64,000 nt of DNA from DASWUZ01 sp036401375 (GCA_036401375.1 DASWVB010000012.1:1-64000); one strand, 5' to 3'. Counted from the stretch's first letter, positions 1 through 8,341 are shown. Translations and numbers: made by a program. Notes: generated by a model not told the origin, from the letters alone.

Positions 1-447
1 ACGCCGGCTGCGCTCCACCAGGCCCGCAGGCAAATCGAACTGCTTGCGCAAGCGGATTTCCCGGCGGCGCATTTGCCCCTGATCGTGTTCGTGATCGTAA
101 CCGGCCAAATGCAGCAGACCGTGCAGAATTAGAATCTTCACTTCCATTTGCAAGGGGTGTCCGTGTTCCGCCGCCTGGGCCGCGGCGGTCTCCAGAGAGA
201 TGGCCAGGTCGCCGCCCTGGCCGTTCCCGGCCTCGGGCATAGCGGGAAAGGAGAGGACGTCGGTAGGTTTGTCCTTACCCCGAAATTGAAGATTCAATGC
301 GCGCAGACGTTCATCTCCCGTCAGGAGGACGGAGAAATCTCCGGTAAGCCCAAGCGCTTCGCGAGCGCTCGCCAAAAACCGGTTGAGGTCACGCTTGCCA
401 AGAGCAGAGGCCGGCGCCTTCGCTCGGGCAGCTTCGATAACGATCAT
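1..447 (-). CDS. ybeY: Endoribonuclease YbeY (C-terminus cut by window edge)
   Basis: The minus strand from an ATG at 447 reads open to the window edge (149 codons). It carries the YbeY metal-binding signature HGLLHLAGYDHEHD, whose three histidines bind the catalytic zinc. Upstream of it lies a typical 'FRGKDKPTDVLSFP' segment. YbeY is a single-strand endoribonuclease needed for 16S rRNA 3'-end maturation and 70S quality control. Family members are about 150-170 residues, so only a few residues are missing. The gene starts 41 nt after the phoH-like gene on the same strand; phoH-ybeY is a very common bacterial gene pair and the two are probably cotranscribed. The family call is firm; the C-terminus cannot be seen. 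Confidence 0.93.
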   Translation of the reverse strand, partial: MIVIEAARAKAPASALGKRDLNRFLASAREALGLTGDFSVLLTGDERLRALNLQFRGKDKPTDVLSFPAMPEAGNGQGGDLAISLETAAAQAAEHGHPLQMEVKILILHGLLHLAGYDHEHDQGQMRRREIRLRKQFDLPAGLVERSRR

Positions 448-487
448 CTTGCCGTGTCTTACCGCAAGCCTTATTGTATGCCGCGGC

Positions 488-1498
488 CTATTGCGGCTTT
501 GGCGCCGACTTGGCTGGAACACCTTCGCGCAGGCTCAGCGGTAGATCGCGCTGCGCCCGGCCAAAGCTGTCGTACGCGCGAATAACCCGCTGCACCAGGT
601 GATGACGAACTACGTCCCCGTCTTCGAAATGGCAGAAACGAATCCCATCTACCCCTCGGAGAATCTCGATCGCCTCCACCAGCCCGCTCTTCTTGGGATT
701 GGGCAGATCAATCTGGGTTACGTCGCCAGTGATCACCGCCTTGGAGTTGTTGCCCAGGCGGGTCAGGAACATCTTCATCTGCTCGCTGGTGGTGTTCTGC
801 GCCTCGTCCATGATGATGAAGGCGTCGTTCAAGGTGCGTCCGCGCATGAAGGCGAGTGGAGCGATCTCGATCACGCCTTTTTCGAGCATCTTGTCGACTC
901 GCTCCTGCTCGAGCAGGTCGTAGAGGGCGTCATAGAGAGGGCGGAGGTAGGGGTCGACTTTTTCCTGCAGGGTGCCGGGTAGGAAGCCAAGCCTCTCGCC
1001 AGCCTCGACCGCGGGGCGGACCAGGACGATGCGGCTCACCTTCTTGGCGAGCAGCGCGGAGGCCGCCATGGCGACGGCGAGGTAGGTCTTGCCGGTGCCG
1101 GCGGGGCCGATGCCAAAGACCATGTCGCCTTGTTCGATGGCCTCGACGTAGCGTCGCTGGTTGATCGAGCGCGGCTGCACCATGCGTTTGGTGCCGGCGG
1201 AGCGCTGCTTTCCACTCTCGGCGAGGTTGCGCAGGGTCGCGGCAGGGTCGGCGGTAACGAGCTTGAGCATGCCGTTCAGCTCGCCATTCTGCAGCACCGT
1301 GCCATTGCGGCGCAGATACTCATAGTCGGCGAAGATCTTCTCGATGCGGGAGATGCTCTCCGCAGATCCCTCCACCTGCACCGCGTCGGAGCGCAGATCG
1401 ATGCGCACCTTGAGGTTGTCTTCCATGAGCCTGAGGTTTTCATCGTGAGTCCCGAAGAGGGGCTCGAGGTTGCGGGTAATTTCCAGGGCTTTTTTCAA
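488..1498 (-). CDS. PhoH-like ATPase
   Basis: A 336-residue protein with a P-loop GPAGTGKT at residues 131-138 and a Walker B-like 'IIMDEAQN' near 230, the standard PhoH fold. The N-terminal ~100 residues look like the small KH-like domain that precedes the ATPase in this subfamily ('NLRLMEDNLKVRIDLRSDAVQVEG'). PhoH-like proteins are NTPases linked to RNA metabolism; the exact substrate is not settled. It lies directly upstream of ybeY, the usual neighbour. The start given is TTG with only a weak GAGAGG about 13 nt before it. Because the sequence right after the TTG already matches the family start ('EITRNLEPLFGTHDEN'), I keep it. Confidence 0.9.
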   Translation of the reverse strand: MKKALEITRNLEPLFGTHDENLRLMEDNLKVRIDLRSDAVQVEGSAESISRIEKIFADYEYLRRNGTVLQNGELNGMLKLVTADPAATLRNLAESGKQRSAGTKRMVQPRSINQRRYVEAIEQGDMVFGIGPAGTGKTYLAVAMAASALLAKKVSRIVLVRPAVEAGERLGFLPGTLQEKVDPYLRPLYDALYDLLEQERVDKMLEKGVIEIAPLAFMRGRTLNDAFIIMDEAQNTTSEQMKMFLTRLGNNSKAVITGDVTQIDLPNPKKSGLVEAIEILRGVDGIRFCHFEDGDVVRHHLVQRVIRAYDSFGRAQRDLPLSLREGVPAKSAPKPQ

Positions 1499-2159
1499 GC
1501 GGAGAAAGGACCTCTCAATAGTTGTGATGCTGAGTGGGTGAATGGCGTCGGGACGGGCGCCTGTCGGGGTCTCTGCTGAGAGTTTTGGAGTTGCGGCTGG
1601 CGATGGCGGACTGCGCGGGAGGGATAACCGGCTCGCAACCGGGTGGATGGATGCTGGTTTCGGGCCGGGTTGGCTGGTAGCACCAAACGTTTGCCGTCGA
1701 TGGGCTCAGAGTAGCGAACCCGGGAGCGCCCGTCAATGTCGTTTCAAACAATATTTGAAGCGCATTGAAAAGGTCACGTCCGGGCGCATGCCAGCCAGGT
1801 AAGTTTGAAAAACGGTCAGGCTGCACAACGCTGAGGCGGGCGTGCTGACGCGTCTTTTGAACCTCAGTTGCATCCCTGGCGATCACCGCCGGTCGTGATG
1901 TTGAAGGGTGGAGTCGCGGCCTTCGACGTCGGCTACTTCGTCCCCCGCTCCGCAACGGCTTCCGCGCGACACAGTTCTGACGCGCAAGAACTCTTCCCTG
2001 GCTAGTGACGGGGTGCAGGATGCCTGGTCTGGTCGCGTGAGTGTCGAGTCGCAGGCATCACTGCCTCATCCGAGTCCCTCTGGCGCTGAGAAGCGGGCAT
2101 TGTGCTGCTGGATCGCGCAGGTTCAGGGATCAGAGATCTGCGAACAGCAAGCAAGGATC
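1499..2159. other. Long non-coding gap between phoH-like gene and ArsR gene
   Basis: About 660 nt between two divergent genes. It must hold the promoter of the phoH-ybeY unit. The reading frames here give only low-complexity Arg/Pro/Ser-rich translations without recognisable motifs. I see no tRNA, clear terminator or mobile-element end. Confidence 0.5.
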
Positions 2160-2190
2160 TTGATTTTGCACTTGACACGGCCGCTACAAT
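2160..2190 (+). promoter_or_regulatory. Candidate promoter of the ArsR/SRPBCC pair
   Basis: TTGATT (2160-2165) and TACAAT (2185-2190) with a 19-nt spacer precede the likely GTG start at 2201. The -10 lies only 10 nt before the start codon and there is no Shine-Dalgarno sequence, so the mRNA may have almost no leader. The long spacer makes this tentative. Confidence 0.4.
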
Positions 2191-2200
2191 CAACAACCAT

Positions 2201-2539
2201 GTGGTTGTGGATGACCTGGGTACAACGTTTGCGGCTCTGTCTGATCCGACCCGCCGGGCGATGATCAAGCGACTCTCAAACGGGCCTGCCTCTGTGCATC
2301 GACTGACAGAGCCCTTTGCGCTCTCGCAGCAGATGATCTCAAAACACGTTGCCTGCCTGGTGCGAGCAAAGATTGTGGTCAAGACGAAGCGGGGACGAGA
2401 GAGTGTGTGCACGCTTCGGCCGCAGGCGATAAAGCCTGTGAGCGACTGGGCGATCAGCTATCGCCAGTTCTGGGAAGAGAGTTTCGACAAGTTGGATGCG
2501 GTTGTGAAGCAGATGAAGAAAAACGGAGGTCAGAGATGA
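2201..2539 (+). CDS. ArsR-family winged-helix regulator, partner of SRPBCC protein
   Basis: About 112 residues. The N-terminal segment 'TTFAALSDPTRRAMIKRL' is the standard start of ArsR/SmtB-type winged-helix regulators, followed by the recognition helix region 'FALSQQMISKHVACLVRAKIV' and a beta-wing. No cysteine pair of a metal-sensing ArsR is seen in the recognition helix. The C-terminal 'SDWAISYRQFWEESFDKLDAVV' is typical of the subgroup paired with SRPBCC (AHSA1) proteins. The start is chosen at GTG 2201 because the conserved domain begins right after it; GTG 2207 is equally possible. The stop overlaps the next gene's start (ATGA at 2536-2539), so translation is probably coupled. Confidence 0.82.
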   Translation: MVVDDLGTTFAALSDPTRRAMIKRLSNGPASVHRLTEPFALSQQMISKHVACLVRAKIVVKTKRGRESVCTLRPQAIKPVSDWAISYRQFWEESFDKLDAVVKQMKKNGGQR

Positions 2540-3045
2540 CGGAAGACGCGGTCACCGAGACGGAGCGGATGGTTGTCACACGGATTTTCGATGCCCCACG
2601 CGAACTAGTCTGGAAGGCGTGGACAGACCCGCAGTACGTGATGCAGTGGTGGGGGCCAAAAGGCTTTACTGCGCCGGTTTGCAAGATGGATCTCCGCGTC
2701 GGGGGAAAGTTCCTCTGCTGCATGCGAGCGCCGGACGGGCAGGAGTTCTGGAATGCCGGCGAATTTCACGAGATTGTTTTGCACCAGAAGATTGTCTCCT
2801 CGATGTATTTTTCCGACGCCGAAGGAAACAAGGTTGAGGCTGCGCAATTGGGGATAGAACATGAGGCCATCGACGATGCGTACGACGTGATTACCTTTGA
2901 GGATTTTGGAAACGGCCAGACAAAGCTCACCTTCATCGGAAATGAAACTATGGAGAACGCCAAGAAGAGCGGGCAGGCAGAGGGCTGGAACCAGGTACTG
3001 GTCAAATTCGCTGCAGTAGTTGCGACACTGGCGCAGGGCAAATAA
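2536..3045 (+). CDS. SRPBCC (AHSA1-type) protein
   Basis: A 169-residue protein starting at ATG 2536, with GGAGGT seven nt upstream. It has the signature of the activator-of-Hsp90-ATPase-like branch of the START/Bet v1 fold: 'RIFDAPRELVWKAWTDPQYVMQWWGPKGFT', then 'DLRVGGKF', and a C-terminal helix 'GWNQVLVKFAAVVATL'. These single-domain proteins form a hydrophobic ligand cavity; ligands are unknown for most. The 4-nt overlap with the ArsR gene indicates a regulator/effector pair in which the ArsR protein probably controls both. A second, unrelated-by-position pair of the same type lies at 44328-45157. Confidence 0.88.
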   Translation: MTEDAVTETERMVVTRIFDAPRELVWKAWTDPQYVMQWWGPKGFTAPVCKMDLRVGGKFLCCMRAPDGQEFWNAGEFHEIVLHQKIVSSMYFSDAEGNKVEAAQLGIEHEAIDDAYDVITFEDFGNGQTKLTFIGNETMENAKKSGQAEGWNQVLVKFAAVVATLAQGK

Positions 3046-3187
3046 AGGACGTACCTCGCGGCGGCATGTACATTGCCGCCGCACCACGTGCGCATGGCTG
3101 CCGGCCGCGCTGCGTTATCCTCGGAATTGATATTTTCGCGTGGTGGCCAACAGCGCGCTGCGTCGAAAAAGAACGGGGAATGCAGTC

Positions 3188-4666
3188 ATGACAGTCTACA
3201 AAAACCTGATTGCCGGCGAGTGGGTGCCGAGCCGCAGCGGGAAGACGTTTCAGAACATCAATCCCGCCGACAGCGGCGATGTGGTCGGCGAGTTTCAGGA
3301 ATCCAGCAAGCACGACGTGGACGATGCGGTCGTGGCTGCCAAGGCGGCGTTGGCGACGTGGAGGCTCGTGCCTGCGCCCAAGCGCGCCGAGATACTCTTC
3401 CGCACCGGCGAGCTGCTGCTCAAGCGCAAGGAGCAGTACGCGCAGCAGATGACGCGCGAGATGGGCAAGGTCATCAAGGAGACGCGCGGCGACGTGCAGG
3501 AGGCGATCGATACCGCCTTTTACATGGCCGGGGAGGGGCGGCGGCTCTTTGGTCAGACCACGCCGTCCGAGCTGGTGGCCAAGTTCGCCATGTCGATGCG
3601 CATGCCGGTCGGCGTCTGCGGCATGATCGCGCCGTGGAACTTCCCCATGGCCATTCCCTCGTGGAAGCTCTTTCCGGCGCTGGTCTGCGGCAACACGTGC
3701 GTGATCAAGCCGGCTGAAGATACTCCGCTGTCGACCATCAACCTGGTGCAGACCTTGATCGACTCCGGCCTGCCGCCGGGAGTGGTCAACATCGTCACCG
3801 GCTTTGGTCCGGAGGCGGGCGCGCCGCTGGTCGATCATCCCGATGTCGACGCGATCTCCTTCACCGGGTCGAGCGAAGTGGGACGCATCGTGGGCCAGTC
3901 CGCGGCAGGAAGCTTCAAGTCGTGTTCGCTCGAGATGGGCGGCAAGAACGCGATGATCGTGATGGAGGACGCCAACCTGGACCTCGCGCTTGACGGGGCC
4001 GTCTGGGGCGCCTTCGGCACGACGGGGCAGCGTTGCACCGCTACCAGCCGGATCATCGTTCACGAGCGGGTAGCGGCTGAGTTTGCGGACAGACTGGTGG
4101 CCCGCGCAGAGGCGCTTCGCGTCGGCGATGGACTGGATGAGGCAGTCGAGATGGGGCCGCAGATCAACGGGCAGCAGATCGAGACCTCGGAGCGCTACAC
4201 GGCCATCGCACGCAAGGAGGGTGCGCGTCTTCGCACCGGCGGTCATCGCTTGAAGGGCGACGCTCATAAGAAGGGACACTTCTTCGCGCCCACAGTGTTC
4301 GACCAGGTCGCCCCGGGGATGCGCATCGCGCAGGAGGAGGTCTTCGGCCCCGTGGTCAGCCTGCTGACGTGCGGCAGCTTCGATGAGGCGATCGCCATCG
4401 CGAACGGCATCAAGTACGGCCTCTCGACCTCGTTCTATACGCGTGACGTGAACCGCGCCTTCCTCGCCATGCGCGACCTTGAGGCGGGCATCACTTATGT
4501 GAATGCGCCGACTATCGGTGCGGAGGTCCACCTACCCTTTGGAGGAGTGAAGCAGACGGGGAACGGCCACCGGGAGGGCGGGACGGGAGCGATCGATTTT
4601 TACACGTCGTGGAAGTCGGTCTACGTCGACTACTCGGACAAGCTGCAGCGCGCGCAGATTGACTGA
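3188..4666 (+). CDS. NAD(P)-dependent aldehyde dehydrogenase
   Basis: A 492-residue protein, the usual ALDH length. Motifs in order are 'APWNFPMAIPSWK' (cofactor pocket), 'FTGSSEVGR' (Rossmann-fold G-x-x-x-x-G), 'LEMGGKNAMIV' with the general-base Glu, 'GQRCTATSR' with the catalytic Cys, and 'EEVFGPVVS'. It oxidises an aldehyde to a carboxylate with NAD(P)+. The close spacing of motifs and 'NINPADSGDVVGEF' resemble the branch containing alpha-ketoglutaric-semialdehyde dehydrogenases, but the substrate cannot be fixed by eye. ATG 3188 is preferred over an earlier in-frame codon because 'NLIAGEWV' is the normal family start and GGGGAA precedes it. The next genes are not functionally linked. Confidence 0.92.
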   Translation: MTVYKNLIAGEWVPSRSGKTFQNINPADSGDVVGEFQESSKHDVDDAVVAAKAALATWRLVPAPKRAEILFRTGELLLKRKEQYAQQMTREMGKVIKETRGDVQEAIDTAFYMAGEGRRLFGQTTPSELVAKFAMSMRMPVGVCGMIAPWNFPMAIPSWKLFPALVCGNTCVIKPAEDTPLSTINLVQTLIDSGLPPGVVNIVTGFGPEAGAPLVDHPDVDAISFTGSSEVGRIVGQSAAGSFKSCSLEMGGKNAMIVMEDANLDLALDGAVWGAFGTTGQRCTATSRIIVHERVAAEFADRLVARAEALRVGDGLDEAVEMGPQINGQQIETSERYTAIARKEGARLRTGGHRLKGDAHKKGHFFAPTVFDQVAPGMRIAQEEVFGPVVSLLTCGSFDEAIAIANGIKYGLSTSFYTRDVNRAFLAMRDLEAGITYVNAPTIGAEVHLPFGGVKQTGNGHREGGTGAIDFYTSWKSVYVDYSDKLQRAQID

Positions 4667-4715
4667 GCAGCGCTGCTCCTGTGGGCCTCCGCTCTTGAGT
4701 GTCACAATGTCGACA

Positions 4716-4749
4716 TAGTGCCACCATATAGATTTAGTGCTACTATATC
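4716..4749 (+). promoter_or_regulatory. Direct-repeat candidate operator of the toxin-antitoxin pair
   Basis: Two 15-bp near-identical copies, TAGTGCCACCATATA (4716-4730) and TAGTGCTACTATATC (4735-4749), are repeated with a 19-bp period about two helical turns apart. They end 15 nt before the antitoxin ATG. Each copy is itself partly palindromic (TAGTG-C-TACTA in the second). Antitoxins of the AbrB fold commonly autoregulate by binding such repeats over their promoter; that use here is inferred. Confidence 0.6.
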
Positions 4750-4763
4750 CGCCAGGAGCCACG

Positions 4764-5012
4764 ATGGAGCAGGCGCGCACCAGGCTGTCAGCGAAAGGCC
4801 GCATCGTCATCCCCGCAGGCTTCAGGGAGGCTCTTGGTCTTGAGATCGGCGATGAGGTCCTACTCCGTATGGAGGGTGACGAGTTGCGCATCTCGACCTT
4901 GAGAGGTCGCATCCGGGAGGCGCAGACGTACGTAAGGCAGTTCGTCAAGCCTGGAAGACGGCTCTCCGACGAATTGATCGCCGAGCGGCGAGAGGCGGGC
5001 AAGCTTGAGTAA
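4764..5012 (+). CDS. AbrB/MazE-fold antitoxin
   Basis: An 82-residue protein with an N-terminal swapped-hairpin AbrB domain: 'TRLSAKGRIVIPAGFREALGLEIGDEVLLRMEGDELRI', the canonical DNA-binding half of SpoVT/AbrB antitoxins. The C-terminal half is a charged linker that should wrap around the toxin. ATG 4764 has AGGAG 8 nt upstream. The gene overlaps the following PIN-domain toxin gene by 8 nt, the usual toxin-antitoxin arrangement with the antitoxin first. It is expected to neutralise the toxin and repress the operon through the repeats at 4716-4749. Confidence 0.88.
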   Translation: MEQARTRLSAKGRIVIPAGFREALGLEIGDEVLLRMEGDELRISTLRGRIREAQTYVRQFVKPGRRLSDELIAERREAGKLE

Positions 5013-5391
5013 GGTCGTGCTGGATGCGTCCGCGCTGCTGGCTTTGCTGAACGAGGAGCCTGGTGCCGAGCGACTCACGGATGAACTGCTGTCGAACGCG
5101 GTAGCGAGTACGGTGAGCCTGGCAGAGGTCCAGAGCAAGCTCGTAAGTAGCGGCGCAGCTGCGGACGAGAGCTGGAAGTTCATCTCGACGCTTGTCTCAG
5201 AAGTAATACCCTTCACTGCGGAGCAGGCAAGGATCGCCGGCGACCTTGTGCTGCAAACCCGCGCTGCCGGGCTCTCTCTGGGCGATCGCGCGTGCCTGGC
5301 GCTGGGAGCGACGTTGAACGTCCCCGTCTACACCACCGACCGTGCATGGAAGGGCCTGAAGTTGGGAGTGCGTGTTCATCTACTTCGATAA
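5005..5391 (+). CDS. PIN-domain ribonuclease toxin (VapC family)
   Basis: A 128-residue PIN domain of VapC length. The acidic residues expected to bind Mg/Mn are all present: D7 in 'VVLDASALLALL', E41 in 'SLAEVQSKL', D94 in 'LSLGDRACLALG' and D112 in 'VYTTDRAW'. VapC toxins cleave tRNA or rRNA to arrest growth; the target here is unknown. The start is a TTG that lies within the antitoxin gene (8-nt overlap), which would keep toxin translation weak and coupled to the antitoxin. The active site is intact, so the toxin should be functional. Confidence 0.88.
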   Translation: MSKVVLDASALLALLNEEPGAERLTDELLSNAVASTVSLAEVQSKLVSSGAAADESWKFISTLVSEVIPFTAEQARIAGDLVLQTRAAGLSLGDRACLALGATLNVPVYTTDRAWKGLKLGVRVHLLR

Positions 5392-5552
5392 AATGCGGGT
5401 TGATCGCGCAAACGGAACGGCTGGCATCGATGCTCTGCGAGACTGGCTTGTGCAGCTTCCAGGAAGGGGGCTGGAAGGACCAAAGCTACCGTTGTTCCGC
5501 GACGGCTCAGAGGGCTATCCAGCGGCGTTGCTTTGAGAGGAGAAGATTTTCC

Positions 5553-6440
5553 ATGATCACGCAGCCGGTGCTCTGGCCGTGGCTTCTTGGGCTCTTGTTT
5601 CTAGCCGCAGGCCTGCTCGTGAACAGGCGGGCGCTGGTCGCCGCCCGCGGCCTTGACGGGTGGAGCGAGCTGGGACAGGTGTTCGTCGCCGCCCCGCTCG
5701 CGGTCTTCGCTGGTGAACACTTCACGGCAGCGGCCTCGATGGCGCCAATGGTGCCAGGCTGGCTGCCGGAGCACCTCTTGTGGGTCTACTTCGTCGGCAG
5801 CGCCTGGATCGCGGGCGCCATCAGCCTGGTCGCGATCAGGTTTGTCCGTCTGTCGGCCACGCTGCTGGGGGTGATGTTCCTGCTGATCGTACTCACGATG
5901 GATGTGCCCTTTGCCATCGGGCATGCGGGAGACCGGCTTGCCTGGAACTTTGTGCTGAGAGAGACAGCCTTCGCCGGCGGCGTGTGGGCCCTCGCCGGCA
6001 GCCTGAACTTGCAGCCAGGAGTGCGGAGCTGGATGGTCCTCTTTGGCCGCCTCTCCCTGGCTATCGCGGTCATCTACTTCGGGCTGGAGGAGATGTCACA
6101 TGCGGGCTTGTTGCCAGGGGTCCCGGATGTCAAAGCAACGCCGGCGTGGGTGCCGCTTCACGCCTTGTGGGGGTACCCGGCTGGCACCTTCCTGATCGCT
6201 GCCGGGGCGGCACTGCTGCTCAACTTCAGGCCGCGCGTGGCCGCCGCCTCGATCGGGATGATGATGACTCTGCTAACGGCATTCCTCTTCGTGCCGATGC
6301 TGGTGATCAACCGCGATCCGGCCCTGATGATAGAGGGGATCAACTATGTTGCCGACACCCTGATGTTTGGCGGGACTGCGCTGCTTGTCGCGGGTGCGCT
6401 GCCGCGGAGTGTCAGCACGCCGGTCGTTGCGGAGACTTGA
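5553..6440 (+). CDS. Polytopic membrane protein of unknown function
   Basis: A 295-residue, very hydrophobic protein with about nine predicted membrane segments, for example 'LLGLLFLAAGLLV', 'LGVMFLLIVLTMDV' and 'LAIAVIYFGLEEM'. Charged residues within the membrane part (E in 'FAGEHF', D in 'MDVPFAIGHAGD', EE in 'GLEEMSHAG') and several His residues could form a cofactor or ion site. It resembles the DoxX-like superfamily in its general pattern, but I do not recognise it with certainty. ATG 5553 is chosen because GAGAGGAG precedes it; the open frame begins much earlier but that part is not protein-like. The cupin gene follows 57 nt later on the same strand and could be cotranscribed. Confidence 0.75.
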   Translation: MITQPVLWPWLLGLLFLAAGLLVNRRALVAARGLDGWSELGQVFVAAPLAVFAGEHFTAAASMAPMVPGWLPEHLLWVYFVGSAWIAGAISLVAIRFVRLSATLLGVMFLLIVLTMDVPFAIGHAGDRLAWNFVLRETAFAGGVWALAGSLNLQPGVRSWMVLFGRLSLAIAVIYFGLEEMSHAGLLPGVPDVKATPAWVPLHALWGYPAGTFLIAAGAALLLNFRPRVAAASIGMMMTLLTAFLFVPMLVINRDPALMIEGINYVADTLMFGGTALLVAGALPRSVSTPVVAET

Positions 6441-6497
6441 GAATCGTCGAGAAGTTAAGATAGCAACTTCCTCAAGAGAAGGCATGGGATACCGCAG

Positions 6498-6893
6498 ATG
6501 GAGATCAAGAAAAATGGTTCACAGGCTTCGGGAAAAGGCCCGGCGGAGTGGTTCACGGGCACGGTACGGATCGATCCGCTCTTTCAGGCACCGGATCCCG
6601 CGCGCGTGGGCGGCGCCAGCGTCACCTTCGAGCCCGGCGCGCGCACGGCGTGGCATACCCATCCGCTAGGACAGACCCTGATCGTGACGGCCGGCTTTGG
6701 CAGGGCGCAGCGTGAGGGCGGTCCGATCGAGGAGCTCCGGCCCGGCGACGTGGTCTGGTTCTCGCCCGGGGAGAGGCACTGGCACGGCGCCTCCGCGACG
6801 ACGGCCATGACGCACATTGCCGTACAGGAGAGGCTCGATGGCAAGGTCGTCGACTGGCTGGAGCATGTGACCGACGCGCAGTATCTCGGGTGA
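6498..6893 (+). CDS. Cupin, Mn-dependent hydroxynitrile-lyase-like
   Basis: A 131-residue single-domain cupin. From memory, its sequence is nearly the same length and largely identical to the (R)-selective hydroxynitrile lyase of Granulicella tundricola. The metal ligands of that enzyme fall at identical numbers here: H53 and H55 ('AWHTHPLGQ'), Q59 and H94 ('GERHWHG'), plus H96. The active-site positions A40, V42 and Q110 are also the same. The reaction known for the family is reversible cleavage of aromatic cyanohydrins to aldehyde and HCN; the natural role is not known. No signal peptide is present. A purine-rich AGAGAAGG lies about 18 nt before the ATG, so initiation may be weak. Confidence 0.88.
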   Translation: MEIKKNGSQASGKGPAEWFTGTVRIDPLFQAPDPARVGGASVTFEPGARTAWHTHPLGQTLIVTAGFGRAQREGGPIEELRPGDVVWFSPGERHWHGASATTAMTHIAVQERLDGKVVDWLEHVTDAQYLG

Positions 6894-6949
6894 CTCGCTC
6901 GTCAAGATTCCGGACCCAGGTGCCGGCCAGGGCTGTGCTTACCGGGCGC

Positions 6950-8341
6950 CTAGCGGCCGAACTTCTGGCCGCCGCCCATGTTGCCGAGGGTGCCCATCAG
7001 CCGGCGCTGCATGGCTCCGCCGCCTTTGCCCACTGTCTTGAACATCTTGCGCATCTGGGCGTACTGGCGGAGGAGCTGGTTAACCTCTTGCACGCTGGTG
7101 CCGGAGCCTCGCGCGATGCGCTTGCGGCGGCTGCCGGAGATGATCTCGTGGTGGGTGCGCTCCTGCTGGGTCATGGAGTTGATGATCGCCTCGACGCGCA
7201 CGAACTGGCCCTCGTCGACCTGGTCGGCCATCTCCTTCATGCCGGCAAAGGGGCCGACGGAGGGGAGCATCTTCATGATGCTCTGCATCGAGCCGAGCTT
7301 GCGGATCTGGCGAAGCTGGTCGCGGAAATCTTCCAGAGAAAAGCCGTCGCCGGAGAGAGCCTTCCTGGCAAACTCTTCTGACTTCTTCTTGTCGAGCTTC
7401 TCGTCGGCGCGCTCGATCAGGGTCATGATGTCGCCCATGCCGAGGATGCGGCTGACGATGCGGTCCGGATGAAAAGCTTCAAAGGCATCCGGCTTTTCGC
7501 CGACGCCGATGAACTTCACCGGCTGGCCGGTGACGTGGCGGATCGAGAGCGCCGCGCCGCCGCGAGCATCGCCATCCATCTTGGTGAGCACGACGCCGGT
7601 GATGCCCAGGCGCTTGTGAAACTCGTCAGCCGAACGCACCGCGTCCTGCCCGGTCATGGCGTCGGCGATGAAGAGAATCTCCTGCGGGTTCAGGAGCTTT
7701 TTGAGCATCTCCATCTCGCCCATCAGCCCCTCGTCGATGTGCAGGCGGCCGGCGGTGTCGACGATGAGGGTGTCGCAGGCGGAGTTGACCGCCTCGCGGC
7801 GGGCCTCCTTGGCGAGGCGTTCGACCAGAGCCGGGCCGGGGGTCTCGCCCTTGAGGTCGCCCTCGTAGATGTTGGCCTTGATCGAGGCGGCGACGACCTT
7901 CAACTGCTGGCGCGCGGCGGGTCGATAGACGTCGACGGAGACCAGCAGGGGACGGTGCCCACCCTTTTGCAGCCAGGCGGCGAGCTTGCCCGAGGTGGTC
8001 GTCTTGCCCGAACCCTGCAGCCCGGCCATGAGGATGACGGTCGGCGGCCGCGACGCGAACTGAAAGCGCGCCGTGTCTTTGCCAAGCATGGTGATGAGTT
8101 CGTCGCTGACGATCTTGACGACCTGCTCGGTCGGCGAGAGGGCGGTCATCACCTGCTGACCGAGCGCCTTGGCGCGGATGTGTTCGATCAGCTCCTTGAC
8201 GACGTTGAGGTTGACGTCGGCCTCGAGCAGGGCTACGCGAATCTCGCGCAGCGCCTCGCCGATGTTCTCCTCAGTGATGGTGCCCTGGCCGCGAAGGTTT
8301 TTGAAGGCCCGCTGCAGCTTGTCGGATAGATTCTCAAACAT
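6950..8341 (-). CDS. ffh: Signal recognition particle protein Ffh
   Basis: A 463-residue protein with the complete N-G-M architecture of SRP54. The N domain covers about residues 1-90. In the G domain, the P-loop GLQGSGKT is at 107-114, 'DTAGR' at 195-199 and 'TKMD' at 253-256. The methionine-rich M domain runs from about 305 and contains the SRP-RNA-binding 'SGTSVQEVNQLL' motif. Ffh binds 4.5S RNA and signal sequences of membrane proteins and delivers ribosomes to FtsY. The start is the ATG at 8341 of the normal 'MFENLSDKL' N-terminus. The TolC-type gene is upstream on the same strand, 54 nt away. Confidence 0.97.
   Translation of the reverse strand: MFENLSDKLQRAFKNLRGQGTITEENIGEALREIRVALLEADVNLNVVKELIEHIRAKALGQQVMTALSPTEQVVKIVSDELITMLGKDTARFQFASRPPTVILMAGLQGSGKTTTSGKLAAWLQKGGHRPLLVSVDVYRPAARQQLKVVAASIKANIYEGDLKGETPGPALVERLAKEARREAVNSACDTLIVDTAGRLHIDEGLMGEMEMLKKLLNPQEILFIADAMTGQDAVRSADEFHKRLGITGVVLTKMDGDARGGAALSIRHVTGQPVKFIGVGEKPDAFEAFHPDRIVSRILGMGDIMTLIERADEKLDKKKSEEFARKALSGDGFSLEDFRDQLRQIRKLGSMQSIMKMLPSVGPFAGMKEMADQVDEGQFVRVEAIINSMTQQERTHHEIISGSRRKRIARGSGTSVQEVNQLLRQYAQMRKMFKTVGKGGGAMQRRLMGTLGNMGGGQKFGR

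Noticed and set aside
3002..4531. Long minus-strand open frame (509 codons) opposite the aldehyde dehydrogenase
   Set aside because: Arg/His/Asp-rich translation without motifs; it is the antisense shadow of a clear ALDH gene in GC-rich DNA.
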